DNA of 64,000 nt from Candidatus Thiodiazotropha endolucinida (GCF_001715975.1 NZ_MARB01000012.1:1-64000); one strand, 5' to 3'. Positions 50,914 to 60,879 are shown, numbered from the stretch's first letter. Made by a program: numbers and translations. The notes: a model not told the origin generated them from the letters alone.

Positions 50914-51047
50914 ATTCGGCATCTCCGCAAAGCGTCTCTCATCACCTTTAAGCTATAGAAATACCTAGCAAAACAATCAAGTAAATATCGGGCTCTAATC
51001 AGATGAGGAAATTGGGGAATTAGCAGACGCTGGCCGCTGAATAAAGA

Positions 51048-52358
51048 TTACGCGGTGGTGAACATTTCGAAAAAGAACCAATAGACGAAACTGGCCAACA
51101 ACAGACCGAAAAACATCACCGGCAGACCGGTACGCATCCATATCATGGGGGAGATCCTGGCCTCGGGCATACCGCTCTTTTCCGATTCACTGACAGCGAT
51201 GATGTTGGCGGTAGCACCAAGATGGGTGCCGTTGCCTCCCAGCCCCACTCCCAAGGCCAAGGCCCACCACAGAGGGGCGATATTCACACCGCTGCTCTCA
51301 AGCCCAAGGATGATCAGAATCATAGTGACGGTAAAGGGGATATTGTCGACCACCGCACTCAGGATCGCTGCCACCCACATCAGCAACAGCCCGGTCAACA
51401 TCAGCATGGCAGGGTCCTCTGCCAGCATCGCCAATTTATGGCCGAACAGATCGAGCAATCCCGATGACTCAACGCCGCCGACAATGATGAACAGCCCGGC
51501 AAAGAAAAACAGCACCGACCAATTCACCGAACCAAACAATTTCTCCACATCGGGACGCATCGAAATAAGCGCGATACTGACACCGATAAACGAGGCGTAG
51601 GCCGGCAATAGATGCAGATTGTGATGGACAAAGAACAGCACCACCACAACCCCAAGGGCAAACAGAATTCTCTTCAGACCCTGGGCGTCCTTGATCGCAT
51701 GTGTCGCCACCAACTTCCTGGGATCCTCGCCCCCACTTTTGAGCTGATTCCTGAATAGGTACAACATCAGTCCCACAGTACCTATCCACACCACCAATAC
51801 CGGCAAACCCATGTGTACCAGGAAGGAGTTGAAACTGATATTTGCCGCACTGCCGATCATCAGGTTCGGCGGGTCGCCCACCAGAGTGGCGGCACCGCCG
51901 ATGTTGGACAGCATCGCCTCCGCCATGAGATAGGGCATCGGATTGATCTTGAGCAGACGACAGATCAAGACCGTCAGCGGCGCAAACACAATGACTGTGG
52001 TGACATTATCGAGGATCATGCTGATCACACTTACCGCAAGACTGAGATAGATCAGCAGCAGCTTGGGATTGCCGTTTGCCCAGTGGGTGATGTGCACGGC
52101 TGCGAAATCGAAGGCGCCGGTCGGTCGTAACAGGGCCACCAGCATCATCATTGCGGCAAGAAGCAGGATCGTATTGCCGTCAACCGCCAGGATGGCCGCC
52201 TCCTGGGTGTAGAACCCCATCAACATGCCAATCCCGATCATCACCACCGCACCGAGGATTGCGGCGATCGTACGGTGCATTTTCTCCGAAAAGATCAGCA
52301 CATAGGAGAGCACCAGGACAATCGCCGAGGCCCACATTTCCGAGGTTATCGTCTCCAT
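51048..52358 (-). CDS. NhaD/ArsB-type ion transporter
   Basis: The 436-residue protein has about 11-12 membrane helices of the ion transporter superfamily that includes ArsB, NhaD and CitMHS. Conserved segments are SMILDNVTTVIVFAPLTV, SNIGGAATLVGDPPNLMIG and, in the second half, VVDNIPFTVTMILIILG and GGNGTHLGATANIIAV, showing the inverted two-fold repeat. Sodium/proton exchange or anion export are both possible; the sequence does not decide. A CBS protein gene and a TtcA-like gene lie directly upstream on the same strand. Confidence 0.85.
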   Translation of the reverse strand: METITSEMWASAIVLVLSYVLIFSEKMHRTIAAILGAVVMIGIGMLMGFYTQEAAILAVDGNTILLLAAMMMLVALLRPTGAFDFAAVHITHWANGNPKLLLIYLSLAVSVISMILDNVTTVIVFAPLTVLICRLLKINPMPYLMAEAMLSNIGGAATLVGDPPNLMIGSAANISFNSFLVHMGLPVLVVWIGTVGLMLYLFRNQLKSGGEDPRKLVATHAIKDAQGLKRILFALGVVVVLFFVHHNLHLLPAYASFIGVSIALISMRPDVEKLFGSVNWSVLFFFAGLFIIVGGVESSGLLDLFGHKLAMLAEDPAMLMLTGLLLMWVAAILSAVVDNIPFTVTMILIILGLESSGVNIAPLWWALALGVGLGGNGTHLGATANIIAVSESEKSGMPEARISPMIWMRTGLPVMFFGLLLASFVYWFFFEMFTTA

Positions 52359-52370
52359 CTGTCCGGTCGT

Positions 52371-52829
52371 CTACTCGACGCAGCACTCTTTGGTGACGAC
52401 CGCCCTGGCGATACTCATCCGGGTTACCACACCCTGGTACTCCCCCTCCTCGGTGACAAACAGATATTCTGTATTGTATTGCTCCATGATCGCCAATGCC
52501 TTGATTGCCTGAAAATTTGACGACAGCTGAATTGCATCGGGGAAGATGTAATCATCCACCACCTCTTCCATCAGTTCATCCGCGCGCATGTGGGGGAAAT
52601 CGAGATGCTCGATATCGTCACCGAGCAGATGGGCGCCGTGGATCACATCCTCGGGTATACAGCAGAGCAGAAACAGATGCCTGACGGAGAAACGGCCACT
52701 CAGTTTTCCCTCGGCATCCACATAGGGTATCCCCGGAACATCCTTCTCCACACACTCCCACATCACCTCACCGATACGCATCCCCGGATGGGCGACCTTG
52801 GTGGGAATCGATATATGTTTGATCTTCAT
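52371..52829 (-). CDS. CBS domain pair protein
   Basis: The 152-residue soluble protein consists of two CBS motifs, which bind adenine nucleotides and regulate partners. It starts within the stop codon of the TtcA-like gene (ATGA overlap) and ends 12 bp before the transporter gene. The position suggests that it regulates the NhaD/ArsB-type transporter. Confidence 0.85.
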   Translation of the reverse strand: MKIKHISIPTKVAHPGMRIGEVMWECVEKDVPGIPYVDAEGKLSGRFSVRHLFLLCCIPEDVIHGAHLLGDDIEHLDFPHMRADELMEEVVDDYIFPDAIQLSSNFQAIKALAIMEQYNTEYLFVTEEGEYQGVVTRMSIARAVVTKECCVE

Positions 52830-53560
52830 GGTGGCGTTTCATCCATTAATGGCTTCATGGCATGCAACATATGGGCGAAGAGGTGCCGGTTCTGCCGCTC
52901 CTCCCTTGCCAGCAGCTGCTTCATATATGCTCGCTGGGTGGGGGCGGTAAAGCAAGCGGGACAGCTATCGGGAATTATCGGTAAACCGGCCTCGACGGCA
53001 AAGGCGCCTGTTTGGGTCTCGCGGCAGTAGGCCAGGGGCCGGATAATCCGGATATCTCCCGCATCGTTGAGATAGTGGGCCTTCATGGTGCGCAGCTGCC
53101 CTTCATGAAACAAGGACATCAACAGGCTCTCTGCCAGATCATCCAGATGCTGCGCCAGGGCCAGCACGTTATAGCCCTCGCGACGACCTGTGGTATACAT
53201 AATGCCGCGTTTCATCCGTGCACAGTAGGCACAGAAGGAGTTTCCATCCATGTTCTCCCTGGCCTCTTCCATGATGGGTTGCTCCGCATAGTGCCAAGGC
53301 ACCCCGAGTCCTTCATAGTAGGCCTTGAGCGGCGCCGGATTGAAACCCTCGATCTGCGGGTCGACAGTGATGACCCCCAGCTCGAAGCGGACCGGGGCAT
53401 AGCGCTTCAGATGGTAGAGGACCTGCAGTAGTGAGAGGGAATCCTTGCCGCCGGAAACACCCAGCAGGATTCTGTCCCCCTCACGGATCATGTCGAAATC
53501 GGCAATCGCCTTGCCGACCTTGCGCAACAGGGATTTCGGTGGTTTTTGATACTCGGTCAT
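52826..53560 (-). CDS. TtcA-like PP-loop tRNA thiolation protein
   Basis: The 244-residue protein has the PP-loop LLGVSGGKDSLSLLQVL (SGGKDS about 36-41), which activates the base by adenylation. CAYCARMKRGIMY carries the CxxC of TtcA enzymes (thiolation of C32 in tRNA via a 4Fe-4S cluster), and CPACF follows later. It is shorter than E. coli TtcA (311), so it may be a related family with another substrate. The ATG at 53560 is the best start; open frame continues upstream without a good site. Confidence 0.8.
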   Translation of the reverse strand: MTEYQKPPKSLLRKVGKAIADFDMIREGDRILLGVSGGKDSLSLLQVLYHLKRYAPVRFELGVITVDPQIEGFNPAPLKAYYEGLGVPWHYAEQPIMEEARENMDGNSFCAYCARMKRGIMYTTGRREGYNVLALAQHLDDLAESLLMSLFHEGQLRTMKAHYLNDAGDIRIIRPLAYCRETQTGAFAVEAGLPIIPDSCPACFTAPTQRAYMKQLLAREERQNRHLFAHMLHAMKPLMDETPP

Positions 53561-53660
53561 CGGTGCATTTTGACATGAAGCCCGGTGGCCACCAATGCTG
53601 ATGATTGCATTTGGTGGCCGGATCAAGCATCTTTGCGGAATCTCAGCACAATAGAGGATC

Positions 53661-54590
53661 ATGAATATGGATATCTTCGTAATTGTCGTCTTGGTGTTCG
53701 CGATCGTACTGGTGGTACTCGGTGCGAAGCGGGTGCCGCAAGGAAACGAATATACCGTGGAGCGTTTCGGGCGCTATACGAAGACCCTGCGACCCGGGCT
53801 CAACCTCATTATTCCGATCGTCGATCAGATCGGTAAAAAGATGAATATGATGGAGCAGGTACTGGATGTGCCCTCGCAGGAGGTCATCACCAAGGACAAC
53901 GCCATGGTCACGGTGGACGGGGTGATCTTTTTTCAGGTACTCGATGCCTCCCAGGCGGCCTACGAGGTCAACAACCTCTACAGCGCCATTCTCAACCTGA
54001 CCATGACCAATATCCGTACCGTCATGGGTTCGATGGATCTGGACCAGCTGCTCTCCCAACGCGATACCATCAATACCCAACTGCTGACTGTAGTGGACGA
54101 CGCCACCACACCCTGGGGCGTGAAAGTGACCCGTATCGAGATCAAGGACATCTCGCCCCCGAGAGATCTGGTCGACGCCATGGCCAGGCAGATGAAGGCC
54201 GAGCGGGAGAAGCGCGCCGCCATCCTCGAAGCGGAGGGGATGCGCCAATCCGCCATCCTCAAGGCGGAGGGTGAAAAGCAATCCGCCATCCTGGAGGCCG
54301 AGGGCGAGAAAGAGGCCGCTTTTCGTGAGGCGGAGGCACGGGAGCGACTGGCTCAGGCAGAAGGAAGGGCGACCGAAATGGTATCGGAAGCGATCGCCAA
54401 GGGGGATGTCAATGCCATCAACTACTTCGTTGCACAGCGATATACCGAAGCCCTGCAACAGATTGCCGCGGCCGAAAACCAGAAGGTCATCATGATGCCG
54501 CTGGAGGCGTCGAGCCTGATCGGTTCCCTTGCCGGAATCACTGAAATTGCCAAGCAGTCATTCGACACAAAGACAAAAGGAGTGGATTGA
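53661..54590 (+). CDS. qmcA: SPFH/stomatin-like protein QmcA
   Basis: The 309-residue protein has one N-terminal membrane helix (about 3-20), an SPFH domain ([19 protein letters not shown] to about 195), and a long helical region with repeats of [20 protein letters not shown]. It forms large membrane rings, with the paired NfeD protein on the other side. GAGG lies 4 nt before the start. Its stop codon overlaps the nfeD start (TGATG), so the two are translationally coupled. Confidence 0.93.
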   Translation: MNMDIFVIVVLVFAIVLVVLGAKRVPQGNEYTVERFGRYTKTLRPGLNLIIPIVDQIGKKMNMMEQVLDVPSQEVITKDNAMVTVDGVIFFQVLDASQAAYEVNNLYSAILNLTMTNIRTVMGSMDLDQLLSQRDTINTQLLTVVDDATTPWGVKVTRIEIKDISPPRDLVDAMARQMKAEREKRAAILEAEGMRQSAILKAEGEKQSAILEAEGEKEAAFREAEARERLAQAEGRATEMVSEAIAKGDVNAINYFVAQRYTEALQQIAAAENQKVIMMPLEASSLIGSLAGITEIAKQSFDTKTKGVD

Positions 54591-55036
54591 TGCAGTGGTT
54601 CACCCAGCTCGATTACTGGCACTGGCTGATACTTGCCGTGGTGCTGATGATTCTCGAGGTCTTCTCACCCGGCGCCTTTCTCCTATGGCTGGGCCTGGCG
54701 GCGGGAACGGTTGGTTTGCTGTTATTGCTGATACCTGACATCACCTGGCAGATACAGATGCTGCTGTTTGCCTTGTTGAGTGTCACGATCATTGTCCTGG
54801 TGCGCGCCTTTCTCCAGCGCAGACCCATCGAAACCGACCAGCCCCATCTCAATCGAAGGGGTGAGCAGTATCTCGACCGCACCTTCACCCTTCAGGAACC
54901 CATTGTCAATGGCGAGGGTAAGATCCATGTGGACGACACCACCTGGAAGATCACCGGAGAGGATTGTCCCGCCGGAACCCGAATCAGAATCTCCGGTGTG
55001 CAGGGTGTAGTATTGCAGGTCTCTCCAGTCGACTGA
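54590..55036 (+). CDS. NfeD-family membrane protein
   Basis: The 148-residue protein has two to three membrane helices (about 10-75) and a C-terminal OB-fold domain (about 85-148, RRGEQYLDRTFTL to VQGVVLQV). This is the short NfeD form (YbbK type) that partners SPFH proteins such as QmcA. No protease domain is present. It overlaps the qmcA stop by one base. Confidence 0.92.
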   Translation: MQWFTQLDYWHWLILAVVLMILEVFSPGAFLLWLGLAAGTVGLLLLLIPDITWQIQMLLFALLSVTIIVLVRAFLQRRPIETDQPHLNRRGEQYLDRTFTLQEPIVNGEGKIHVDDTTWKITGEDCPAGTRIRISGVQGVVLQVSPVD

Positions 55037-55290
55037 TACTTTCAGCTTGTTAATGTTCAGGCATCTGTAAAGTCCGGCAAAAAGAGCTATTATGATTTTG
55101 GGAAAACAAACTCAAGAATCCCTTTGGTCGTACCGATATATAAAATAGGCCTGTCACTAAATGTTGCCGTAAATCGTTGAACGGGATAGGTCAGCGGTCG
55201 GGGAATTTCCACAGCTCATTCCCTCAATCAGTCACCGCCTCATGGATGAGCTGTCGCACTAAAACCTGGCGGCATTCAGAGGCAACTGAC

Positions 55291-56499
55291 ATGCACACAG
55301 AGACCCACGCAATTCTATTCGTCGACAGTGATAGCAATCAGCTACAGTCCTTGAAACGAACCCTGCGCGAATTCAGGGATAAATGGCAACTCCACTATGC
55401 CGAAGATGCACAACAGGCTCTGGAAATCATGCAGCAGGCAGCCGTGGACATTGTGGTCAGTGAAACCCAGCTCGCCGGCATGCCGGGCAGTGAACTGCTG
55501 AAAGAGATCAAACTCCACTACCCGAGTACAACACGGTTATTGTTTTCAGGGCAGGCGATGCGCCCCCCGGCACAGGAGGTTGTCCATCATACCCACCAGT
55601 TCATCGCCAAGCCTTGCAGTAGCGACGAGCTGATTAACATCCTGCACCGGGTATTTCATTTACGAAGTCTGTTAAGCAATCCATCCATCGAGGAGATGAT
55701 CAGCAGCCTGGGCACCCTGCCCAGTCTACCCTCAACCTATCAGCAGATGATTACAGCCCTGCAATCCGACACCGCCTCGGTCCAGGATATCGGCAAGATC
55801 GTGGCTCAGGATATCGGCATGTCGGCGAAAATTCTGCAGATGGTCAACTCGGCCTTCTTCGGTCTGCCACAGCAGGTCGCCTCACCGGAACGTGCCGTAA
55901 CGCTTTTGGGCATAGAGGCGGCCAGCAACCTGGCACTGACCGCTGGTGTCTTTTCACAACTCGAACCCGATGTGATGAAAGAGTTTCACCTGGAACAACT
56001 GTGGCAGCACAGCTTGCTCGTCTCGGGACTGGTACAACGCCTTTCCCAGGCAGCCGGGATGGACCAGCAACAGCGTCAGCTTCCGATAATGGCGGGTCTG
56101 ATGCATGACCTGGGGAAACTGCTCCTGGCCACCCATAATAGCGCAGAGTATCGACGTATCGTGCAACAGGCAGGGCGGGATAATGCACCGCTGTATGAGA
56201 TCGAATCTGAATCATTATGGTGTAGCCATGCCACCGTTGGCGCCTATCTGATGGGGTTGTGGGGACTTCCCTTCAGTGCAGTCGAGGCGGTTGCCCTGCA
56301 CCACACAGCGGAAGAGCAGAGTCGCGAGCGTCTCGATTGCCTGCTGGTATACGCCGCCAACCTGCTTGTGAACGGATTCAAGAACACTCGATACAACGAC
56401 TACTATTCTACAGAGCGGTTGGAGGCCCTGCTGACAGCTGATGAGTTTAGTAAGTGGAGATCCATTACTGAGGAGTACCTTAATGGAAAAGCTGCCTGA
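55291..56499 (+). CDS. Degenerate receiver-HDOD signalling protein
   Basis: The 402-residue protein has a receiver-like domain (about 5-125) and a HDOD domain (about 135-335). The receiver is unusual: the phosphorylated Asp position is Glu58 (VVSETQLAGMPG) and one of the acid-pocket residues is changed (VDSDS), while the switch Ser/Thr and Lys (IAKP) remain. It may be locked in one state. HDOD domains resemble HD hydrolases without catalysis and usually pass signals to partners. Start at 55291 has GAGG upstream. The next gene overlaps by 17 nt, so both proteins are likely made together. Confidence 0.85.
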   Translation: MHTETHAILFVDSDSNQLQSLKRTLREFRDKWQLHYAEDAQQALEIMQQAAVDIVVSETQLAGMPGSELLKEIKLHYPSTTRLLFSGQAMRPPAQEVVHHTHQFIAKPCSSDELINILHRVFHLRSLLSNPSIEEMISSLGTLPSLPSTYQQMITALQSDTASVQDIGKIVAQDIGMSAKILQMVNSAFFGLPQQVASPERAVTLLGIEAASNLALTAGVFSQLEPDVMKEFHLEQLWQHSLLVSGLVQRLSQAAGMDQQQRQLPIMAGLMHDLGKLLLATHNSAEYRRIVQQAGRDNAPLYEIESESLWCSHATVGAYLMGLWGLPFSAVEAVALHHTAEEQSRERLDCLLVYAANLLVNGFKNTRYNDYYSTERLEALLTADEFSKWRSITEEYLNGKAA

Positions 56500-57628
56500 A
56501 AAGGTCCTGATGGTCGATGACGACCGCAATCTGCTCGATTCTTTCCGTCGTCAATTTCGTAAACGTCTCAATCTAGAAACCGCCACCAGCGGCGCGGACG
56601 GGGTACAGGCTGTTCAGGATGGCGGACCATTTGCGGTGGTTATCTCCGATATGCAGATGCCGAATATGAACGGGATTGAGTTTCTCTCCAAGGTACATAC
56701 GATTTCACCTAATACGGTTCGCATCATGCTCACCGGTAACGCCAACCTGGATGTGGCCATTGATGCGGTCAACGACGGTCATATCTTTCGTTTCCTGAAC
56801 AAACCCGTGGAGACTGACCAGCTCTATCAGACAATTACCGATGCCGTACAGCAGTATCGCCTGATCACCTCGGAAAAGATACTCCTGAATAAGACCCTCA
56901 AAGGCGCAGTCGACCTGATGGCGGATATACTCAGCATGGTCAATCCGGTCGCCTTCAGCCATTCGTCACGGATCAAACAATATGCCCATACCATCGTCAA
57001 CAGTCTCTCCCTGGAAGACAGCTGGCACTACAACCTTGCCGCCATGTTGTGCCAATTGGGCTATATCAGCCTGCCGGAGGACCTGGTACGCAAAGTCGCT
57101 GAAGGCGAGGAGTTGAGTCAGGCGGAACGCCAGCACTACGCATCTCATCCCGCCATGGGGGCAAGGCTCCTGAAACACATCCCCAGACTGGAAGTCGTCT
57201 CCGAGATGGTGGAGCGACAGAACGATAATGTGGGAAAGATCGAATTTCAGGGAAAACTCTCAAATCAGAACAAGGCTGTTCTCGGTGGCCAGATCTTACG
57301 TGTCGCTATTGCCTATGAGCACCTGGTCAGCCAAGGCATGGATGAGCAGGCAGCGATCGACGAGCTTAAGGACAACCCTGCAAACTATGATCCGATACTG
57401 GTCGAAACCCTGGCACTGGGCTCTCAGGACCGCAAGGTTGAGGTCATGACGCTACCTATCGATAAGCTGGAACCCGGACTGATACTCGATCAACCGATCA
57501 AGACACAAGCCGGCACACTGCTGGTGGCCAAGGGTCAGGCGCTCAGCCAGGCAGTACTATTCCGGCTATTGGCGGCAGAAGAGAGCGGGATCGTATCCGG
57601 TTCGGTAAGAGTGTTCAAGGTCACTTGA
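56483..57628 (+). CDS. Response regulator with degenerate HD-GYP domain
   Basis: The 381-residue protein has an intact receiver domain (VDDD; Asp56 in VVISDMQMP; LTGNA; NKPVE) followed by a region laid out like HD-GYP c-di-GMP phosphodiesterases: HSSRIKQYAHTIV, then ASHPAMGARLLKHIP. The metal-binding HD of the family is replaced (LCQLGY where HDIGK is usual) and no GYP motif follows VERQND. It is therefore probably not an active phosphodiesterase. The start overlaps the HDOD gene and has GGAG upstream. A convergent histidine kinase gene follows. Confidence 0.85.
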   Translation: MEKLPEKVLMVDDDRNLLDSFRRQFRKRLNLETATSGADGVQAVQDGGPFAVVISDMQMPNMNGIEFLSKVHTISPNTVRIMLTGNANLDVAIDAVNDGHIFRFLNKPVETDQLYQTITDAVQQYRLITSEKILLNKTLKGAVDLMADILSMVNPVAFSHSSRIKQYAHTIVNSLSLEDSWHYNLAAMLCQLGYISLPEDLVRKVAEGEELSQAERQHYASHPAMGARLLKHIPRLEVVSEMVERQNDNVGKIEFQGKLSNQNKAVLGGQILRVAIAYEHLVSQGMDEQAAIDELKDNPANYDPILVETLALGSQDRKVEVMTLPIDKLEPGLILDQPIKTQAGTLLVAKGQALSQAVLFRLLAAEESGIVSGSVRVFKVT

Positions 57629-57717
57629 CGCTACCGGTTGTCGCGGGGTTTCATACCACCACGCCTCAAGGTCCATCTGCCGGCATCCTTCAATCCTTGG
57701 CATTCTGATGGGGGTAC

Positions 57718-59577
57718 TTAGGCTGAGTTTCTCTGCAGCGGCAAGCGCATCACGAATGTTGTGCCGTTCCCCTCCTCTGTCTCGAAAAACAGTTCCCCCT
57801 GGTGTTTGCCCATCACGATATCCTGGGCAATCGCCAATCCCTGCCCGGTGCCACGCCCTACATCCTTGGTGGTAAAGAAGGGATTGAAAACAGAGTCCTG
57901 CACCTCCATGGGTATGCCGGTACCCGTATCCGCAACCCTTACCTCCACACTATTCTCACTGTGAGACGTGGTGATGGTGATTTTTCCCTTCTGCTGCAAC
58001 TGGGCCGCTTCTATGGCATGGGCCGCATTGATAACCAAATTGAGCACAACCTGGGAGATCTCGCCCCCCAGGCACTCGACTTGAGGCAGGTTGTCACCAA
58101 GCTTCAAATCCGTATCCGCCACATATTTCCATTCGTTCTTACAGACTGCGACAGCATTGCTGACAATCCGATTCATATCCGCCAGGGCCATCTGCTTTGA
58201 GCCGGGATGGGCAAACTCTTTCATTGCCAGCACAATATGCGCAACCTGACTGGCACCGGAGATCGACTGCTGTATGGCGTTAGATGTCTCCTCCTCCAGG
58301 TAGGCCAGATCGATCTCATCAATGGTTTCCTTCACTTTAGCCGCTTCCGCTCCCAACTCAGGTATCTCAGCGGCCTTGTGCATAAGGTTTGAGTAATCCT
58401 GCAGCAGTGAACCCAAATCTTCGTAGGATTCCTTGATGAATTTAAGGTTATCGCCAACATACTGAATCGGGGTATTGATCTCATGGGCGATGCCCCCCGC
58501 CAGCTGCCCCACCGCTTCCATCTTGTGGGTTTGATTCAGTTGGCGCTCCAGGTTTCTGCGCTCCTCATCGGCACGTTTCCGTTCAGAGATATCATTAAAT
58601 GTGACCACCACGCCGCTATCGCTCACCTCTCTGAGCAGGGGTGATACCGAGAAGGCAACATCGACCTGACGGCCCTCTTTGTGGAGAAATACATCATCGA
58701 AGCCGGTGCGGATCAATCCATCTCTCAGGGTCATGTCGATTGCCGATTTGACGCTATTCTCGCCGGTGGGCTGCTTGTCTCCGTAGACCAATTCGACAAA
58801 TTGGCATCCCTCCATTTCCACACCATCCCAGCCCAACAACCATTCACTCTCCGGGTTGGTATATCGCACTGCCCCTTGCTGGTCGATAACCACAAACCCT
58901 TCGCTCATGCTGTTGGTCACATCACTCAGAAATTGCTCCTTCTCCCTCAGTTCATTCTTGGTGCGGTTCAATAGGTTGAATTGGTTTCGTAATTGTTGGA
59001 TCAGCAAGACACTGGTCAGGGAAATAAGCACGAAACCGGCCACATGCATGAAGGTCATCATCTGCTTGAACTGGAATTGCGAATCCATGATCGGTTGCGC
59101 CATCACCTTGACGCTGATGCCGCCACGTAAATCACCTACTTTTTTGCCCTCGTAACCATGACACTGGATACACTGCTCCTGCATGAATACCGGGCCGATA
59201 TACCTGAAATATCCTTGCGCCTGGTCCAGGAACGGCTGGAACACATACCCAGTCCCATTCTCAAGTTTGGAAAGCGCTTCCATTTCCCACGCTTCTGCCA
59301 TATTTTCCGGATTCACCGGCTGTGCCGACACTGTTCTGTAGTGAATATCATCCATAACCTGTTTCTTGAAAACGGCAGGATCATTGGCCATCAAAACAGG
59401 ATTGATCTTGGTAAGCCTGACCATCTCAAACATAATGCGTCCGCGTTCAAAGGCGATATCTTTGACGGATCGATCGATACGGGAGAGATTCCATATCAAG
59501 GAAGTGGTGGTTATGAGTAACCAAAACAATACCGGAAACAACCAGTAATACCTGGATTGCAAAAGCCTAATCAACAT
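57718..59577 (-). CDS. Histidine kinase with DUF3365 haem-type sensor and PAS domain
   Basis: The 619-residue membrane kinase has a first helix (about 12-32), a periplasmic DUF3365-type domain (about 40-170) with CIQCH at 136-140 (a c-type haem site), a second helix (about 175-195), a PAS domain (about 215-335), a dimerisation region with His365 (GGIAHEINTPIQYV), and a HATPase domain (NLVINAAHAIEA; VADTGTGIP; FFTTKDVGRGTGQGL). It likely senses redox state, oxygen or NO through haem. It is convergent with the two receiver genes, its probable partners. Confidence 0.9.
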   Translation of the reverse strand: MLIRLLQSRYYWLFPVLFWLLITTTSLIWNLSRIDRSVKDIAFERGRIMFEMVRLTKINPVLMANDPAVFKKQVMDDIHYRTVSAQPVNPENMAEAWEMEALSKLENGTGYVFQPFLDQAQGYFRYIGPVFMQEQCIQCHGYEGKKVGDLRGGISVKVMAQPIMDSQFQFKQMMTFMHVAGFVLISLTSVLLIQQLRNQFNLLNRTKNELREKEQFLSDVTNSMSEGFVVIDQQGAVRYTNPESEWLLGWDGVEMEGCQFVELVYGDKQPTGENSVKSAIDMTLRDGLIRTGFDDVFLHKEGRQVDVAFSVSPLLREVSDSGVVVTFNDISERKRADEERRNLERQLNQTHKMEAVGQLAGGIAHEINTPIQYVGDNLKFIKESYEDLGSLLQDYSNLMHKAAEIPELGAEAAKVKETIDEIDLAYLEEETSNAIQQSISGASQVAHIVLAMKEFAHPGSKQMALADMNRIVSNAVAVCKNEWKYVADTDLKLGDNLPQVECLGGEISQVVLNLVINAAHAIEAAQLQQKGKITITTSHSENSVEVRVADTGTGIPMEVQDSVFNPFFTTKDVGRGTGQGLAIAQDIVMGKHQGELFFETEEGNGTTFVMRLPLQRNSA

Positions 59578-59624
59578 GACTCCACCTATTGCAGGAGAGA
59601 GCGGGTAAGGCGGCAGGTTGTTAT

Positions 59625-59646
59625 TAGGGCCTGTTTACAGGCCCTA
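59625..59646. repeat. Dispersed repeat, short palindromic copy
   Basis: Two 10-bp arms (59625-59634 and 59637-59646) flank two T residues: tagggcctgt and acaggcccta. The TAG stop codon of the neighbouring oxidoreductase (59644-59646) is inside it. The core GTTAAC is changed to GTTTAC. Confidence 0.7.
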
Positions 59647-60639
59647 GGGTATCAGTACCAGCTTACCTTGCATCCGTCCCTGTTCGATCAATTCATGGGC
59701 CTTTACAGCCTGATCCAGCGGTAATGAATCGCTGACATGGATCCGCAGGGATCCGCTGTCTATCATTTCCGCGCAATCACTTAAAATAGCGACCTGGTTC
59801 GCTCTCGCTTGAGGAAGATGGCGCAGCATCGGCGTCAGCATCAGGGTAAAACCGACACGCAGGTTACGGTTTCGAGCCTCTTTCCAGTCCACCGCCGGTC
59901 CCGGGTCGAGCAGCGTGACCAGGTCCCCGTAGGGCGATGTGGCGTCTATCGATGCCTTGAAGACATCCCCCCCCACCGTGTCGAGTACCACATCCGCACC
60001 TGCACCGCCGGTTAACGCCATCACCTGGTCCACAAATCCGTGCTCCCTGTACAAAATCGACTCATCAGCACCGAGGGAGGCGACAAATGCCTGCTTCTCT
60101 TTCGTACTCACAGTGGTCAGCACACGCGCACCCGCCTGTTTAGCCAGTTGAATCGCCACATGGCCGACGCCACCTGCACCGGCATGCACCAACAGGGTCT
60201 TTTCATCGGTCAGACGCGCGCGCCCGAACAGCGCTTCCCACGCGGTGATCAGTACCAAGGGGGCGGCTGCGGCATGGATAAAATCGACGGACACCGGTTT
60301 TTTGCAACAGACCGACTCTTCGATGACGGCATATTCCGCATAATTCCCATGCAGTCCACCCAGTCCGCCATCGCAGTACCAGACTTCGTCACCAGAGCGA
60401 AACTGAGTCACCTGGCTGCCTGTCTCGACCACAACCCCGGCACCATCACATCCCAATACCGCCGGCACGCCATCGGGTAGAAAGAGTCCTCTGGAACGAA
60501 GTTTGGTGTCGACCGGATTGACCCCCGACGCCTCGATGCGCACCTTCACCTGTGTTGCCGAGGTGATTTCCGGCGTTTCGATCTCTTCAAGGGAGAGGAC
60601 CTCAGGACCTCCGGTTTCTCTCATTACCACTGCCTTCAT
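59644..60639 (-). CDS. MDR-family quinone oxidoreductase-like enzyme
   Basis: The 331-residue protein is a medium-chain dehydrogenase/reductase of the quinone reductase/zeta-crystallin type without structural zinc. Visible are an N-terminal GroES-like half (ASGVNPVDTKLRSRG, PAVLGCDGAGVVVETG), the nucleotide fold with HAGAGGVGHVAIQLAK (AxxGxxG-type NADPH motif), and the C-terminal IEQGRMQGKLVL. Substrate unknown. Its stop lies within a dispersed repeat. Confidence 0.88.
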   Translation of the reverse strand: MKAVVMRETGGPEVLSLEEIETPEITSATQVKVRIEASGVNPVDTKLRSRGLFLPDGVPAVLGCDGAGVVVETGSQVTQFRSGDEVWYCDGGLGGLHGNYAEYAVIEESVCCKKPVSVDFIHAAAAPLVLITAWEALFGRARLTDEKTLLVHAGAGGVGHVAIQLAKQAGARVLTTVSTKEKQAFVASLGADESILYREHGFVDQVMALTGGAGADVVLDTVGGDVFKASIDATSPYGDLVTLLDPGPAVDWKEARNRNLRVGFTLMLTPMLRHLPQARANQVAILSDCAEMIDSGSLRIHVSDSLPLDQAVKAHELIEQGRMQGKLVLIP

Positions 60640-60669
60640 CTATCACCTCCGAATGAATAGATCATCTCC

Positions 60670-60879
60670 TCAGTGTTCACTCCCCTTTCTCTCGCCCAAG
60701 GGGGCCAGCAAGAGATAGAGGATCCATGCAAACCATGAGACAAAAACCACCGCAAGAATCCAGAACAGCTTCTCAGCGCCATTGGTTTTTCGCGACCGCA
60801 AAATCAGCAGGATGGGCAAAAACCAGATGAATCCCGCCACCAGCAGGGCCGTGAGGCTAAGCCCCAGAATGGATGTCAT
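60670..60879 (-). CDS. Small membrane protein with PLDc_N-like domain
   Basis: The 69-residue protein has two membrane helices and the pattern of the phospholipase-D N-terminal (PLDc_N) domain: LPILLILRSRKTNG, then FWILAVVFVSWFAWILYLLL. Free-standing PLDc_N proteins occur widely with unknown function. It lies just upstream of the oxidoreductase on the same strand. Confidence 0.65.
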   Translation of the reverse strand: MTSILGLSLTALLVAGFIWFLPILLILRSRKTNGAEKLFWILAVVFVSWFAWILYLLLAPLGERKGSEH

